Of a DNA stretch of 64,000 nt, positions 45,801 through 52,936 are shown piece after piece; position 1 is the first letter of the stretch, and each line of letters opens with the position of its first letter. Source of the stretch: CAWBJP01 sp044867425 (GTDB taxonomy: Bacteria > Actinomycetota > Acidimicrobiia > IMCC26256 > BP-133); assembly GCA_044867425.1 (NCBI GenBank), contig JBIOUX010000051.1:10310-74309 (forward strand), written 5' to 3'. The notes beneath the pieces are model-generated. The model had not been told where the DNA came from and made no database searches. It worked only from the letters and a program-made list of their open reading frames with translations. A program made the translations under genes and the position numbers.

Positions 45801-47023
45801 CCTACGACAGCCTCGGGCGGCTCCTGCGAGCCGACGACCCTGGCAGCGGCACCACCGTCTTCGCCTGGGACCGGGTCGGCAACCTGCTCGGCGCCACCTA
45901 TGACGCCGCCGACCAGCTCCTCGCCGACGCCACCGCCACCTACCGTCACGACGCCGCCGGCAATCTGACCGGCCGCATCCCAAGCGACGGGAGGGAGCCC
46001 AGCTCCTGCGACTACGACAGCCTCGGGCGCCCCGTCCACCTGACCGTCGCCGGAGACACTGTCACCTTCGCCTACGACGGCCTCGGCCGACGGGTGACCC
46101 GCACCAACCACGCCGGGCGCATCCTCCGGGTCTTCGACGGGCCGAGCGTCGTCGCAGAACTCGACGACGGGAACCTCACCCTCGAGACCACGGCCGGGCT
46201 CCTCGTCCTGTCCCGCCACGGCCTCTCCGGGCACCGCTACCTCCACCCCGATCCCACCACCAGCGTCGGCGAGGTCACCGACGACACCGGTTCCCTCGCC
46301 GCCCGCTTCGCCCACACCCCCTTCGGCCAGCGGGCCACCACCGAAGGCGACCCCAATGCCGCCGGGCCCCTCGGGTTCTGCGGCACCCTCGGCGTCCGAG
46401 AGGAGGCCGGCGGCCTCCTCGACATGCGGGCCCGCCTCTACGACCCCCACCTCGGCCGCTTCACCAGCCCCGACCCCTGGCCCGCCCACCTTCCCGAACC
46501 CCTGACCCTGAACCGCTACCTCTACGCACTGGGCGACCCCGTCTCCCAAGTCGACCCGTACGGACTGTTCTGCCTCACGGGCAAGAACGACAAGGGCAAA
46601 TGCCGGGGCCTCAAGGACGTCGGGAACAAGGCCGTCAAGACCGTTCGGGGCACTGCCGACTGGATCGAAGAACCGCTCGGTGTGGTGAGCGTTGTCGCCA
46701 CGGGAGTCGCCGCCGTCGCCGGCGGAGTCAGCCTCGTCTGCCCGCCCTGCGTCGTGGTGAGCGGGCCCGTCGCCGGCTTCGCCGGGACGACCGCCTATTA
46801 CACCGGGATGGCCGCCACCGCCGCCACCTGCGTCGCCGACGGCCTGATCACTTTCGACTGCGCGGTGAGCTCGGTGTCAACCGGAGCCGGCTCGGGCTTC
46901 CGGCGGTTCTCCAAGACCGTCCTCGAGAAGCTCGGGTTGGAGGCTGTCACCCCCTTTGCTCGGGGCATATTCGGCATCTTCCGCGGCGGCGTCAAGACGG
47001 TCGTGGGCAGGACCCACAAATGA
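42845..47023 (+). CDS. YD-repeat/Rhs polymorphic toxin with WXG100-like N-terminus
   Basis: 1392 residues. N-terminal helical part (about 1-260) with a WGGPFAEQLQGTIRLF hairpin like WXG100/ESX substrates and no signal peptide; DUF6531-like start (DPVSVATGNCRHEAVDVAMGGRGLP, about 300); more than 20 YD repeats of the YDxxGRLxxVTDPxG type; and the Rhs core ending LGRFTSPDPW...NRYLYALGDPVSQVDPYG near residue 1240. The 150-residue tip is hydrophobic (VVSVVATGVAAVAGGVSLV; FAGTTAYYTGMAATAATCVADGLI) and ends ARGIFGIFRGGVKTVVGRTHK, suggesting a membrane-acting toxin. Overlaps imm1 by ATGA. Confidence 0.9.
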   Translation: MVQVGGGHAHVEFPRVVSGLQCWVGARWVPVRSPSVAVAAGESWMWAGRLRLASEVLDREARWLGSDVSGPFSMVVRMAASDVWGGPFAEQLQGTIRLFDRHLEPWVEHLGRFERALEDAAREAEVAARAEASGVAAPFDLEGVLARWRLWPPAPWPLDPGWAAPGGRPATFVWVYPERARQLAEGLRQVAQQLRACRNRLGNGLAPLRIDAPPCFEPLAGGAEAVAAEVDRRVAALEEADRRVAGSFGELGAGLGFPGALAPPPHTNPADPLGSAVPGASLPVGAGPGRQPTQATEADPVSVATGNCRHEAVDVAMGGRGLPTMFVRTYNSLRAGENGPLGFGWSTNLGAFLRVEEAAVAVCSGDGRDEHHRREPSGAPAAPTGSRGRLEVDGDGFVLRHDDGTVSRFDGSGRLLGMADPADNETLLDYEAGRLTRVVDPAGRETCLEHDRTGRITAMVDGLGGRFEYRYDRRGDLVGVTDASGGEWSYRYDEAHRLTAITDPEDRTVVTNVYDRAGRVVEQRDGAGSLWRYVYGSGRTVVTDPLGHKRSYQHDARFRTVSVTDPLGAITRFAWDDHDRLVAVVDPAGGRLTFAFDERGNLVEATGTGTDPVRFEWDDHDNLTAVVAATGERATLSYDEVGRPVRFVSPAAVETHWSWRPDGLLEAVTEGDGGTTRYGYDDAGHLASVTDPLGATTTVRFDRAGRPASEVHPGGAHTAFAWDAMGRLVSVTDAQGAVTHLEYDRSGLLVAVTDGLGRTTRYAYEERGLLASVTDPLGRVTTFAYDACGRLAARNDPRGVTVHYGYNPAGRLVGIEAPGLEPISFTWDPAGRLTSVADGTGTTSFDCGDAGRPVVERHDRSGIGLAHAYDRLGRRVRLELSRHGQPLAAWVYGYDPDGRLTRVVDPADGETHLAYDPAGRLAEVAHPNGVTTTWSYDLAGQPAALTVTGPAGTLSDWAVVHDADGNRTGAVRHTGARGRTDTVSYAYDSLGRLLRADDPGSGTTVFAWDRVGNLLGATYDAADQLLADATATYRHDAAGNLTGRIPSDGREPSSCDYDSLGRPVHLTVAGDTVTFAYDGLGRRVTRTNHAGRILRVFDGPSVVAELDDGNLTLETTAGLLVLSRHGLSGHRYLHPDPTTSVGEVTDDTGSLAARFAHTPFGQRATTEGDPNAAGPLGFCGTLGVREEAGGLLDMRARLYDPHLGRFTSPDPWPAHLPEPLTLNRYLYALGDPVSQVDPYGLFCLTGKNDKGKCRGLKDVGNKAVKTVRGTADWIEEPLGVVSVVATGVAAVAGGVSLVCPPCVVVSGPVAGFAGTTAYYTGMAATAATCVADGLITFDCAVSSVSTGAGSGFRRFSKTVLEKLGLEAVTPFARGIFGIFRGGVKTVVGRTHK

Positions 47024-47442
47024 AGGGCATCCTGACGCTGTTGTTCCTCGCCGTGTTCTTGTTCCTCATCGGACGGGTAGAGATCCGGCCCCGCGGCATG
47101 GACCCCGACGACCCCCTGTGGACCCGTTTCGATGAGGTCCCGAGTGCTGAAGCCTTCGGTTACATCGCCATGTTCGTCGGCGGCCTCTTCCTCGCCGCCA
47201 GCGTCGCCGGTATCGACGCCGTGTGGTTGGCAGAACCGGACGATCCGCCCATCGGCGTCCTTCTCGTCTTCCTAGGTGCCGCCGGCGTTTGGTCTTGGTT
47301 CTACGACCGCCTCTACCAGCGGCTCCGCCGGCCCCCGGCGACCTCCCGGTGGGCGCGGCGCGTCGGCGCGCTCAGCAGGGCCGGAAAGCGGGTGGGCCCA
47401 GCCATCCTCGTCGCCGGCGTCGTCATGACTATCGCCCTGTGA
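47020..47442 (+). CDS. Rhs immunity-like membrane protein 1
   Basis: 140 residues from ATG 47020, overlapping the rhs stop by 4 nt. Four membrane segments: GILTLLFLAVFLFLIG, FGYIAMFVGGLFLAASVAGI, IGVLLVFLGAAGVWSWFY and VGPAILVAGVVMTIAL. An immunity role is inferred from its place right after a toxin tip, its size, and its membrane nature matching the hydrophobic tip. First of three homologous tandem genes. Confidence 0.7.
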   Translation: MKGILTLLFLAVFLFLIGRVEIRPRGMDPDDPLWTRFDEVPSAEAFGYIAMFVGGLFLAASVAGIDAVWLAEPDDPPIGVLLVFLGAAGVWSWFYDRLYQRLRRPPATSRWARRVGALSRAGKRVGPAILVAGVVMTIAL

Positions 47443-47475
47443 GGCCAGAGCCTTGGCGCGGGCGAACCGGTGGCC

Positions 47476-47553
47476 ATGGCTGCCGTCGCTCGAGGAACCT
47501 TTGGAGTATTCCGCTCCAGCGCCAAGGCGGCTGCCAGAAGGATCCGAGAATGA
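47476..47553 (+). pseudogene. Remnant of a displaced Rhs toxin tip
   Basis: The reading frame (open from upstream, first ATG at 47476) ends AVARGTFGVFRSSAKAAARRIRE and its TGA overlaps the imm2 ATG (ATGA), exactly as the main rhs ends ARGIFGIFRGGVKTVVGRTHK over imm1. Only about 20 residues of similarity remain. A similar but frameshifted tail, RGILGLFRSGATAAARRTR, is at about 47978-48034 before copy 3. Confidence 0.6.
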
Positions 47554-47963
47554 GGGGGCGGCCTGATGCTGTTCTCGTCGGAGCGTTCCTGCTCCTCATC
47601 GGCTTCCTTGAGACCGCCCCTCGCCCTAAACGGCGCTGGTACGACGACACGTCGGGTGATCGGCCTGCCGGATTTCTCATGATGTTGCTGGGAGGCCTTC
47701 TCGTCGCTTTCGGCGTCGTCGCCCTTGGCGTCGACGCTCTCCTTGCCCTCGGGTTGTCCGAAGTGGACGACCCACCCGTCGGCGTCTTTCTCATGTCCAT
47801 CGGCGCGGGTGCCGGATGGCTGTGGCTCTACGACCGCCAGCGACTCCGCCGTCCCGAGCCGACTTCCCGGTGGGCGCGGCTCATCGGCACGCTTGGCAGG
47901 GCCGGAAGGCGGGTGGGCCCAGCCATCTTCGTCGTCGGCGTCGTCCTGACCATCGCCCTGTGA
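47550..47963 (+). CDS. Rhs immunity-like membrane protein 2
   Basis: 137 residues from ATG 47550. Same four-segment plan as copy 1 (AVLVGAFLLLIGFLET, GFLMMLLGGLLVAFGVVALGV, VGVFLMSIGAGAGWLWLYD, VGPAIFVVGVVLTIAL) and same ending (TSRWARLIGTLGRAGRRVGPAI). Intact. Probably protects against a former tip whose remnant precedes it. Confidence 0.68.
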   Translation: MRGRPDAVLVGAFLLLIGFLETAPRPKRRWYDDTSGDRPAGFLMMLLGGLLVAFGVVALGVDALLALGLSEVDDPPVGVFLMSIGAGAGWLWLYDRQRLRRPEPTSRWARLIGTLGRAGRRVGPAIFVVGVVLTIAL

Positions 47964-48035
47964 GGCCAACACCCTGCCGTGGCATCTTGGGTCTGTTCCG
48001 CTCGGGCGCTACCGCCGCGGCACGGAGGACGCGGA

Positions 48036-48458
48036 ATGAGCGGCGGACTCGTGGCGATCGGCATCGGCACTTTTTTGATCTTCATGGGATTCGTTGGGAC
48101 GATGCCGTGGAGCGTGCGCCCCGGGTTCCCCCGGCGCCGCTAGGCCGACGACACGTTGGGCGACGAGCCGTTCGGCTACCTCCTCATCGCCCTCGCGGGC
48201 GTCGTCGTTGCTGCCGGCGTCGCCGGCTTGACCGCCGTTTGGCTAGCGGACCCCGAAGACCCAGCCTCTCGGCGTGCTTCTCGTGTTCCTCGGCGCCGCG
48301 TCTACGACCGCCTCTACCAGCGGCTGCGGAGGCCCCAGCCGACCTCCCGGTGGGCGCGGCTCATCGGCGGCCTTGGCAGGACCGGGAAGCGCGTAGGCCC
48401 AGCCATCCTCGTCGTCGGCGTCATCCTGACCATCGCCCTTCTGAAGCCGAAGCCCTGA
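48036..48458 (+). pseudogene. Rhs immunity-like membrane protein 3, broken
   Basis: Begins like the others (MSGGLVAIGIGTFLIFMGFVGTM) but has an in-frame TAG at 48141-48143. After it homology resumes (ADDTLGDEPFGYLLIALAG), then a +1 shift and a short deletion scramble the third segment before VYDRLYQRLRRP...VGPAILVVGVILTIAL. Three lesions of different kinds mark real decay, unlike the single-base frameshifts elsewhere in the window. Confidence 0.8.
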
Positions 48459-48536
48459 GCTCGCATCAGCTGGGCAATCGAAAGGGGCCACGGGTGGCCT
48501 TACCGTTCCACACCGCGATGAACAGGCGCCCGCCGT

Positions 48537-49133
48537 TTGCCACGGCCGAGGAGACCCCCCGTTCCAGGCGTATACAGACTTGCAGGTAGCGGAGCACCTG
48601 CGTCGGCGGCCGGCTATTTCGTCGCGTCCGGATATTCTTCAAGCACGAGCGAGAAACCACAAGCCCGAGGACGACCACGCAAGTGGTCGACCGAAGCCGA
48701 GCGGAAGCGCGCCTACCGGGAGCGGCGAGCAGCGGAGTTGGCGGAGCCGGAATCGATCCGTGCTGAGGCACAGGCCACTCGCGCCGAGGCGGCTCGGTCG
48801 CGCCGGGAGGCTGAACGGGCAAAACGGCAGACCGAGCACTGGCGAGAGCGCGCCGCCAGCGCTGAGGGGCGCCTTGAACGAGCGAGGCAGCGGATCCGGG
48901 TGGCCGAGCAGGCGGCCCAGCGGGCCCGAGCAGAGCGCAACCGAGCCCAGCGGCTTCTGAAAAGCAAGTTGCGGTGGGCCCGAGACGCGCGACCGATGCG
49001 CAACGACCCAGACAGTCTCCTCGCCCTCATCGCCGATCTGCGCCGCGAGCTCGAGCACCAGCGCCGCCAGCGGGCGCATTCGCAGCAAGTGCTCGCCAGC
49101 CTGGATCGGACCGAAGCTCCCATCGACTGGTAG
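48537..49133 (+). CDS. Basic coiled-coil protein with GRPRKW motif
   Basis: Up to 198 residues; the start is uncertain (TTG 48537 opens the frame), and clear protein-like sequence begins about 48655 with EKPQARGRPRKWSTEAERKRAYRERRAAELAEPE. A long Ala/Arg/Glu helix with heptad spacing follows. Proteins with this GRPRKW...ERKRAYRERR start occur as orphans near actinobacterial mobile DNA; DNA binding is plausible from the AT-hook-like GRPRK. Function unknown. Confidence 0.6.
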   Translation: MPRPRRPPVPGVYRLAGSGAPASAAGYFVASGYSSSTSEKPQARGRPRKWSTEAERKRAYRERRAAELAEPESIRAEAQATRAEAARSRREAERAKRQTEHWRERAASAEGRLERARQRIRVAEQAAQRARAERNRAQRLLKSKLRWARDARPMRNDPDSLLALIADLRRELEHQRRQRAHSQQVLASLDRTEAPIDW

Positions 49134-49285
49134 GGCGAATGCCGGGAGCTTGCCCAACTTTCTCCCGGTGGGCAACGCTCCGGGCAACAATCTCGGCAAC
49201 ACCTCTCCCTCACGATGCTCGTCGTGGAGGGCAGCGGGACCGTTTGGATTCGATCCGCCGTGGGATTCGGCCGGGTGAGGCTGTG

Positions 49286-49534
49286 ATGACGCCGGCCGAG
49301 CGCAGCCTGCGGGCGCGGATGGCCGCCTACGCCCTCCACGCCCAGCGCGACTCGAGGGAGACGACACAGGCGGCCCGGGACAAGTTCTTGGCGCGCTTCG
49401 AGCGCCAGGTCGACCCCGACGGCCGCCTTCCCCGAACCGAGCGCCAGCGCCGAGCGGAGGCGGCCAAGAAGGCGTACTTCCTCGGCCTGGCGCTCAAGTC
49501 CGCCTGCGTCCGTCGGGCCCGGGCGTGCCGCTGA
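49286..49534 (+). CDS. Small actinobacterial protein, 82 residues
   Basis: ATG 49286 (GTG 49283 is adjacent) after GGTGAGG. MTPAERSLRARMAAYALHAQRDSRETT...AKFLARFERQVDPDG...ERQRRAEAAKKAYFLGLALKS: a basic helical protein resembling small orphans common in actinobacterial genomic islands. No assigned function. Ends 22 nt before the convergent integrase stop. Confidence 0.75.
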   Translation: MTPAERSLRARMAAYALHAQRDSRETTQAARDKFLARFERQVDPDGRLPRTERQRRAEAAKKAYFLGLALKSACVRRARACR

Positions 49535-49556
49535 CGACCCGCTGACCCGGCCTCCG

Positions 49557-50492
49557 CTACAGCCGATCACCCAGCGACAGGCGGCGGTGGGCGTCGCGGG
49601 CCCGTTCGTCGGCCGCGCTCGCCGCATAACGGGAGAGCATGTCCCGGCCGCGCCACCCGGCCAGGCGCATGAGGTCGCCCTCGTTGCCGCCGGCGGCCAG
49701 CCAGGCGTGAGCAAAGGTGTGGCGAAGCTGATGGGGATGGAGGTCGACGATGCCCACTCGGTCTCCCCGCCGGCGCAGCATGGTGGCAAGGCCCGACTCG
49801 TTGAGACGCCCCCGACGCTGGATCCACCACCAGGCGAGCTCGGCATGGGGATGGCGGCGGCGGACCCGGAGGTACCGGTCGAGAGCGAGGGCGGTCTTGC
49901 GCCCGAAGGGACAGGCCCGCTCCCGGCGTCCCTTCCCGAGCACGAAGGCCACCTGCTGGTCGAGGTCGAAGTCGTCGACCCGAAGCCCGAGCAGCTCACC
50001 GCGGCGCATCCCGGTGTCGGCCAGGAGCCGGATGATGGCGGTGTCGCGGCGATCCTCGAACGCTGTCCCCTCGCAGTCCGCAAGGAGACGGCGCAGATCA
50101 TCCTCGGAGAGAACCGGCACCGGTTGCTCGGGGACCTGTGGTGGTGCCATCCGGCGCATCGGGCTCTCGGCCACCTCGCCCTCGTCGACCAGGTACTTGA
50201 AGAACTGCTGGAGGGCCCGGAAGCGGTTCGAGGCCGTGGCCGGCTTCCAGCGCTCGAGGAGCATTTCCAGGTATGCCTCGACGTGCTCCCGACGCATCCG
50301 GGCGGCGTCGGTCGGCATCCCCCGCTCGGCGAGGAAGCGCCCGAGTTGCTCCACGGCCTCCAGGTAGGTCTCGACGGTGCGAGGCGACCGGTTGGCGGCG
50401 CGCAGGTAGCGCTCGAACGACTTCGCCAGCGAACCGATGTCCCCAGGTACGCTGGATGCAGGGTCCCCGGCCGGGGCTCCGGAAGGAGACAT
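49557..50492 (-). CDS. Tyrosine recombinase (site-specific integrase)
   Basis: 311 residues from ATG 50492 with GGAGAG upstream; the longer frame runs through the tRNA genes and is false. N-terminal SAM-like core-binding domain (LAKSFERYLRAANRSPRTVETYLEAVEQLGRF), catalytic domain with Arg (ADTGMRRGELLGL), Lys (LGKGRRERACPF), HxLR (LHPHQLRHTFAH), Trp in the second-His position (LAGWRG) and Tyr (LSRYAAS). All catalytic residues are present. Sits 96 nt from tRNA-Pro, its likely target. TATAAC at about 50507-50512 is a good -10 box. Confidence 0.92.
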   Translation of the reverse strand: MSPSGAPAGDPASSVPGDIGSLAKSFERYLRAANRSPRTVETYLEAVEQLGRFLAERGMPTDAARMRREHVEAYLEMLLERWKPATASNRFRALQQFFKYLVDEGEVAESPMRRMAPPQVPEQPVPVLSEDDLRRLLADCEGTAFEDRRDTAIIRLLADTGMRRGELLGLRVDDFDLDQQVAFVLGKGRRERACPFGRKTALALDRYLRVRRRHPHAELAWWWIQRRGRLNESGLATMLRRRGDRVGIVDLHPHQLRHTFAHAWLAAGGNEGDLMRLAGWRGRDMLSRYAASAADERARDAHRRLSLGDRL

Positions 50493-50588
50493 GTCGTCTC
50501 TCCGAGTTATATTCGTTCGACGCGCTGTGCGGCGGGGAGGCACAGCCTGAGCGTAGCAAAAGTCCTTATCAGACAACAGAAATAGGAC

Positions 50589-50660
50589 CGGGGAGTGGCG
50601 CAGTGGTAGCGCACCTGCTTTGGGGGCAGGCGGTCGGGGGTTCAAATCCCCCCTCCCCGA
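50589..50660 (+). tRNA. tRNA-Pro (UGG)
   Basis: 72 nt. Acceptor CGGGGAG pairs with CTCCCCG, anticodon stem CCTGC/GCAGG around loop TTTGGGG (anticodon TGG), T-loop TTCAAAT, discriminator A. CCA is not encoded. The first 37 bases repeat at 41950. Confidence 0.95.
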
Positions 50661-50687
50661 CGGCAGCATGAGCATTGCAGATTTCCT

Positions 50688-50758
50688 GCGGGTGTCGTTC
50701 AAGGGTAGGACCTCAGACTTCCATTCTGACGATGCGGGTTCGAGTCCCGCCACCCGCT
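50688..50758 (+). tRNA. tRNA-Gly (UCC)
   Basis: 71 nt. Acceptor GCGGGTG/CACCCGC, anticodon stem TCAGA/TCTGA with loop CTTCCAT (anticodon TCC), T-arm GCGGG-TTCGAGT-CCCGC. 27 nt after tRNA-Pro, probably co-transcribed. Confidence 0.95.
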
Positions 50759-50759
50759 C

Positions 50760-51464
50760 TCAGCCTTCAATGCGGAACGGCTCATACTTCTTGGACAAGA
50801 ACAACGCCGCCCGCGCCGTAATCGCCGTGGTGGGTATCAGATAAGCCGTGGCGTCGCCACAGACGACGAAGAGCCACTCGTAATCGGATGGGTGGAAGTC
50901 TCGGGCCACGACTTGGGACTTGTTCCCGCCGATCGTCCTGAGGTGGACGTTGTACCCATGGCCCTGCCTCATAGTCGTCGTCTTGACCTGGACTCGTTCC
51001 AGTCGCTCACCATCGTCAATGACCAGGTCGTAGCGCTGAGTGTCGGTCAGTGGGATGGCAACGTCGACGCCGATCCGCGAGAAGTAGGCAATCGCTGTAC
51101 CGAGGCCCGCGTTGCCCTGCTTTCTCGGGTTGGCGTGCTTCCGGAAGCCGATCGCCTCGCGCAGCGGGCGCCGTTCGGGTGGTTCGGGCCGGGGCGGGCG
51201 GCTCGCCCGCTCGCGTTCCCGCCGGGCGGTGGCGGCAGCGAGAGCCTGCTCCCGGTGGGCCATGTACCACTCGTGCTGGTACGCCTTCCGGCAGGGACGG
51301 CAATAGCAATCCAGCTTCACGCGGCCGTTGGGCCGTCGTGATGTCGGGAAGTCCTCTAAGGGCTTGAGTGCTTCGCACCGCTTGCAGCGACGGGCGAAGG
51401 GGTCGAGGGTCAATTGCGTTTCGTTGGCGCGCGGCTTGGCAACGCGTTTCCCCAGCTTGCTCAT
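50760..51464 (-). CDS. Zinc-finger / PD-(D/E)XK endonuclease-like protein
   Basis: 234 residues from ATG 51464; TAGGGT lies 7 nt before it, so probably leaderless. N-terminal zinc finger with paired Cys (RCKRCEAL and CYCRPCRKAYQHEW), then a nuclease-like domain: LGTAIAYFSRIGVDVAIPLTDTQRYDLVID, DGERLERVQVKTTT, where Asp and QVK match the D...QxK core of the group I intron homing-type PD-(D/E)XK family (I-Ssp6803I-like). Sits directly against tRNA-Gly, with no intron visible. Could be a free-standing homing or defence nuclease. Confidence 0.7.
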   Translation of the reverse strand: MSKLGKRVAKPRANETQLTLDPFARRCKRCEALKPLEDFPTSRRPNGRVKLDCYCRPCRKAYQHEWYMAHREQALAAATARRERERASRPPRPEPPERRPLREAIGFRKHANPRKQGNAGLGTAIAYFSRIGVDVAIPLTDTQRYDLVIDDGERLERVQVKTTTMRQGHGYNVHLRTIGGNKSQVVARDFHPSDYEWLFVVCGDATAYLIPTTAITARAALFLSKKYEPFRIEG

Positions 51465-51565
51465 GCTTCCGACCCTACCGACCAGGTACGACAAGAACTC
51501 TGGGCTTTCGCCCGACGTTACTGAGGAGTAGGTTGGCCGCCCTCACCCCCATCAGAGAGGGCGCC

Positions 51566-52936
51566 ATGGCCGTGTCTACCGTCACCAGGAAAGTGATGCC
51601 GCCGGCGGTGTCGGGACGGCGGCCGGGCGTCGGGCACACGGTGGAGTTCCTCCGGAATCCGGTGGGCCTGCTCAAGCGGGGACTGGCCGAGCAGGGGCGG
51701 GTGTTCTCGCTGCGGCTCGGCAACCGGGACGCCGTGGTCCTCCTCGGCCCCGAGCACCACGAGTTCTTCTTCTCCGAGACCGACAAGCTGCTGTCGATCC
51801 GCACCGCCTACCCGTTCTTCATAGAGATGTTCGGGGACCGGTTCTGGTACTTCGCCGGCGACGACGAGTGGCGCCGGCAGCGGGCCCTGGTCGTTCCCCG
51901 CTTCCAGGGCCGCCAGCTCGAGGGCTACGTCCAGGCTATGGCCGTCGAGACCGATGCGCTCATGGACCACCTGGGCACCAATGGCTCGTTCGACCTCGTC
52001 CCAACCCTCGGCCCCCTGGTCATGCGGATCGCCGGCCGGGCCTTCCTGGGCGAGGAGTTCAGCGCCCGGCTGGGCGACGCTTTCTTCACCAAGTTCCGCA
52101 AGTTCTCCGGCGGTATGGAACCGGTGCTGCCCCTGTGGCTGCCCCTCCCCCGGCTCCTCCGCTCGAAGCAGGCCCGGGCCGGCCTGCACCGTACGCTGGG
52201 GGCGCTGATCGCCGAGCGCCGGCGCCGCCCGCTCGACCCGCCCGACTTCCTCCAGACCCTGGCCGAATCGCGCTACGCCGACGGCGCCGAGGTGCCCGAC
52301 GAGGTCATCGTGAACCTCATCCTCCTCCTCACCTGGGCCGGACACGAGACGACGGCGGGCCACATCAGCTGGGCGCTGGCCGACCTCCTCGGACGTCCTG
52401 ACTACCTGTCCGGGCTCCTGGCCCAACAGGACGAGGTGGTGGGCGGCCCCGGCAACGGAGCGGTGCCCAGCGCCGAGCAGCTCGGCCGCCTGACCCACAT
52501 GGACCGGGCGCTCCACGAGACCGAGCGCCTTCACCCGGTGGCCTTCATGCTGGCCCGCACCGCCGCCGGTGCCTTCGACCACGCCGGCCACCACATCCCC
52601 GACCGGGCCATGGTGCTCATCAGCCCCGCTGTCGCCCACCGCCTGCCCGACGTCTACCCCGAGCCCAACCGTTACCTCCCCGAGCGCCACGACCGGGCCG
52701 GGGCGCCCTCCGGCGACGGGACGGGCGCGGCGATGGCCAAGCTCATCGGCTTCGGCGGCGGCGTCCACCGCTGCCTGGGGGTCCACTTCGCCTACCTGGA
52801 GATGAAGGTGATCCTCACCCTCCTCCTGCGCCGCTACCAGCTCCAGCTCCTGGACCCCAACCCCAAGCCAATCCCGGGGGCCAAGACCAAGTGGCCGGCC
52901 AGCCCCTGCCGGGTCGCCCACCGGCTCAGGAAGTGA
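51566..52936 (+). CDS. Cytochrome P450, CYP51-like class
   Basis: 456 residues from ATG 51566 (AGAGAGGG upstream). I-helix WAGHETTAGH with the normal acid-Thr pair, ExxR as HETERLHP, heme loop FGGGVHRCLGVHFAYLE. Longer N-terminus and E-class type motifs resemble CYP51/CYP3-like enzymes of actinobacteria that act on sterols, lipids or polyketides. No pathway context. Its end overlaps the convergent nuclease gene by 11 bases. Confidence 0.92.
   Translation: MAVSTVTRKVMPPAVSGRRPGVGHTVEFLRNPVGLLKRGLAEQGRVFSLRLGNRDAVVLLGPEHHEFFFSETDKLLSIRTAYPFFIEMFGDRFWYFAGDDEWRRQRALVVPRFQGRQLEGYVQAMAVETDALMDHLGTNGSFDLVPTLGPLVMRIAGRAFLGEEFSARLGDAFFTKFRKFSGGMEPVLPLWLPLPRLLRSKQARAGLHRTLGALIAERRRRPLDPPDFLQTLAESRYADGAEVPDEVIVNLILLLTWAGHETTAGHISWALADLLGRPDYLSGLLAQQDEVVGGPGNGAVPSAEQLGRLTHMDRALHETERLHPVAFMLARTAAGAFDHAGHHIPDRAMVLISPAVAHRLPDVYPEPNRYLPERHDRAGAPSGDGTGAAMAKLIGFGGGVHRCLGVHFAYLEMKVILTLLLRRYQLQLLDPNPKPIPGAKTKWPASPCRVAHRLRK

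Larger units (their letters stand above)
47338..48441 (+). repeat. Three direct repeats of about 105 bp at the ends of the immunity-like genes
   Basis: 47338-47448, 47858-47968 and 48339-48441 are closely similar, with shared blocks such as CCCGGTGGGCGCGGC and GGCCCAGCCATC. The DNA similarity is highest at the 3' ends, useful as homology for cassette exchange. Confidence 0.8.
41950..50625. mobile_element. Putative integrative island in tRNA-Pro carrying an Rhs system
   Basis: Bounded by the 37-base tRNA-Pro 5' half on the left and by the whole tRNA-Pro on the right, with a tyrosine recombinase next to the right end. Contents: truncated AbiE-type pair, YD-repeat protein, three immunity-like genes, and two small actinobacterial mobile-type proteins. 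No replication or transfer genes, so it is at most an integrative cargo island. The element would have supplied a new 5' half for the tRNA; 3'-half attachment is more common. Confidence 0.65.

Noticed and set aside
43688..46549. 953-residue minus-strand frame
   Set aside because: Antisense of the YD repeats; its own apparent repeats are only the mirror of the Rhs repeats.
47020..48458. Insertion sequence or transposon explaining the threefold repeat
   Set aside because: No transposase or terminal inverted repeats; the units are homologous membrane-protein genes with toxin tails.
50493..50753. N-terminal extension of the integrase frame
   Set aside because: It is translation through tRNA-Pro and tRNA-Gly (the familiar GDLNPRPPAPKAGALPLRHSP artefact); the real start is ATG 50492.
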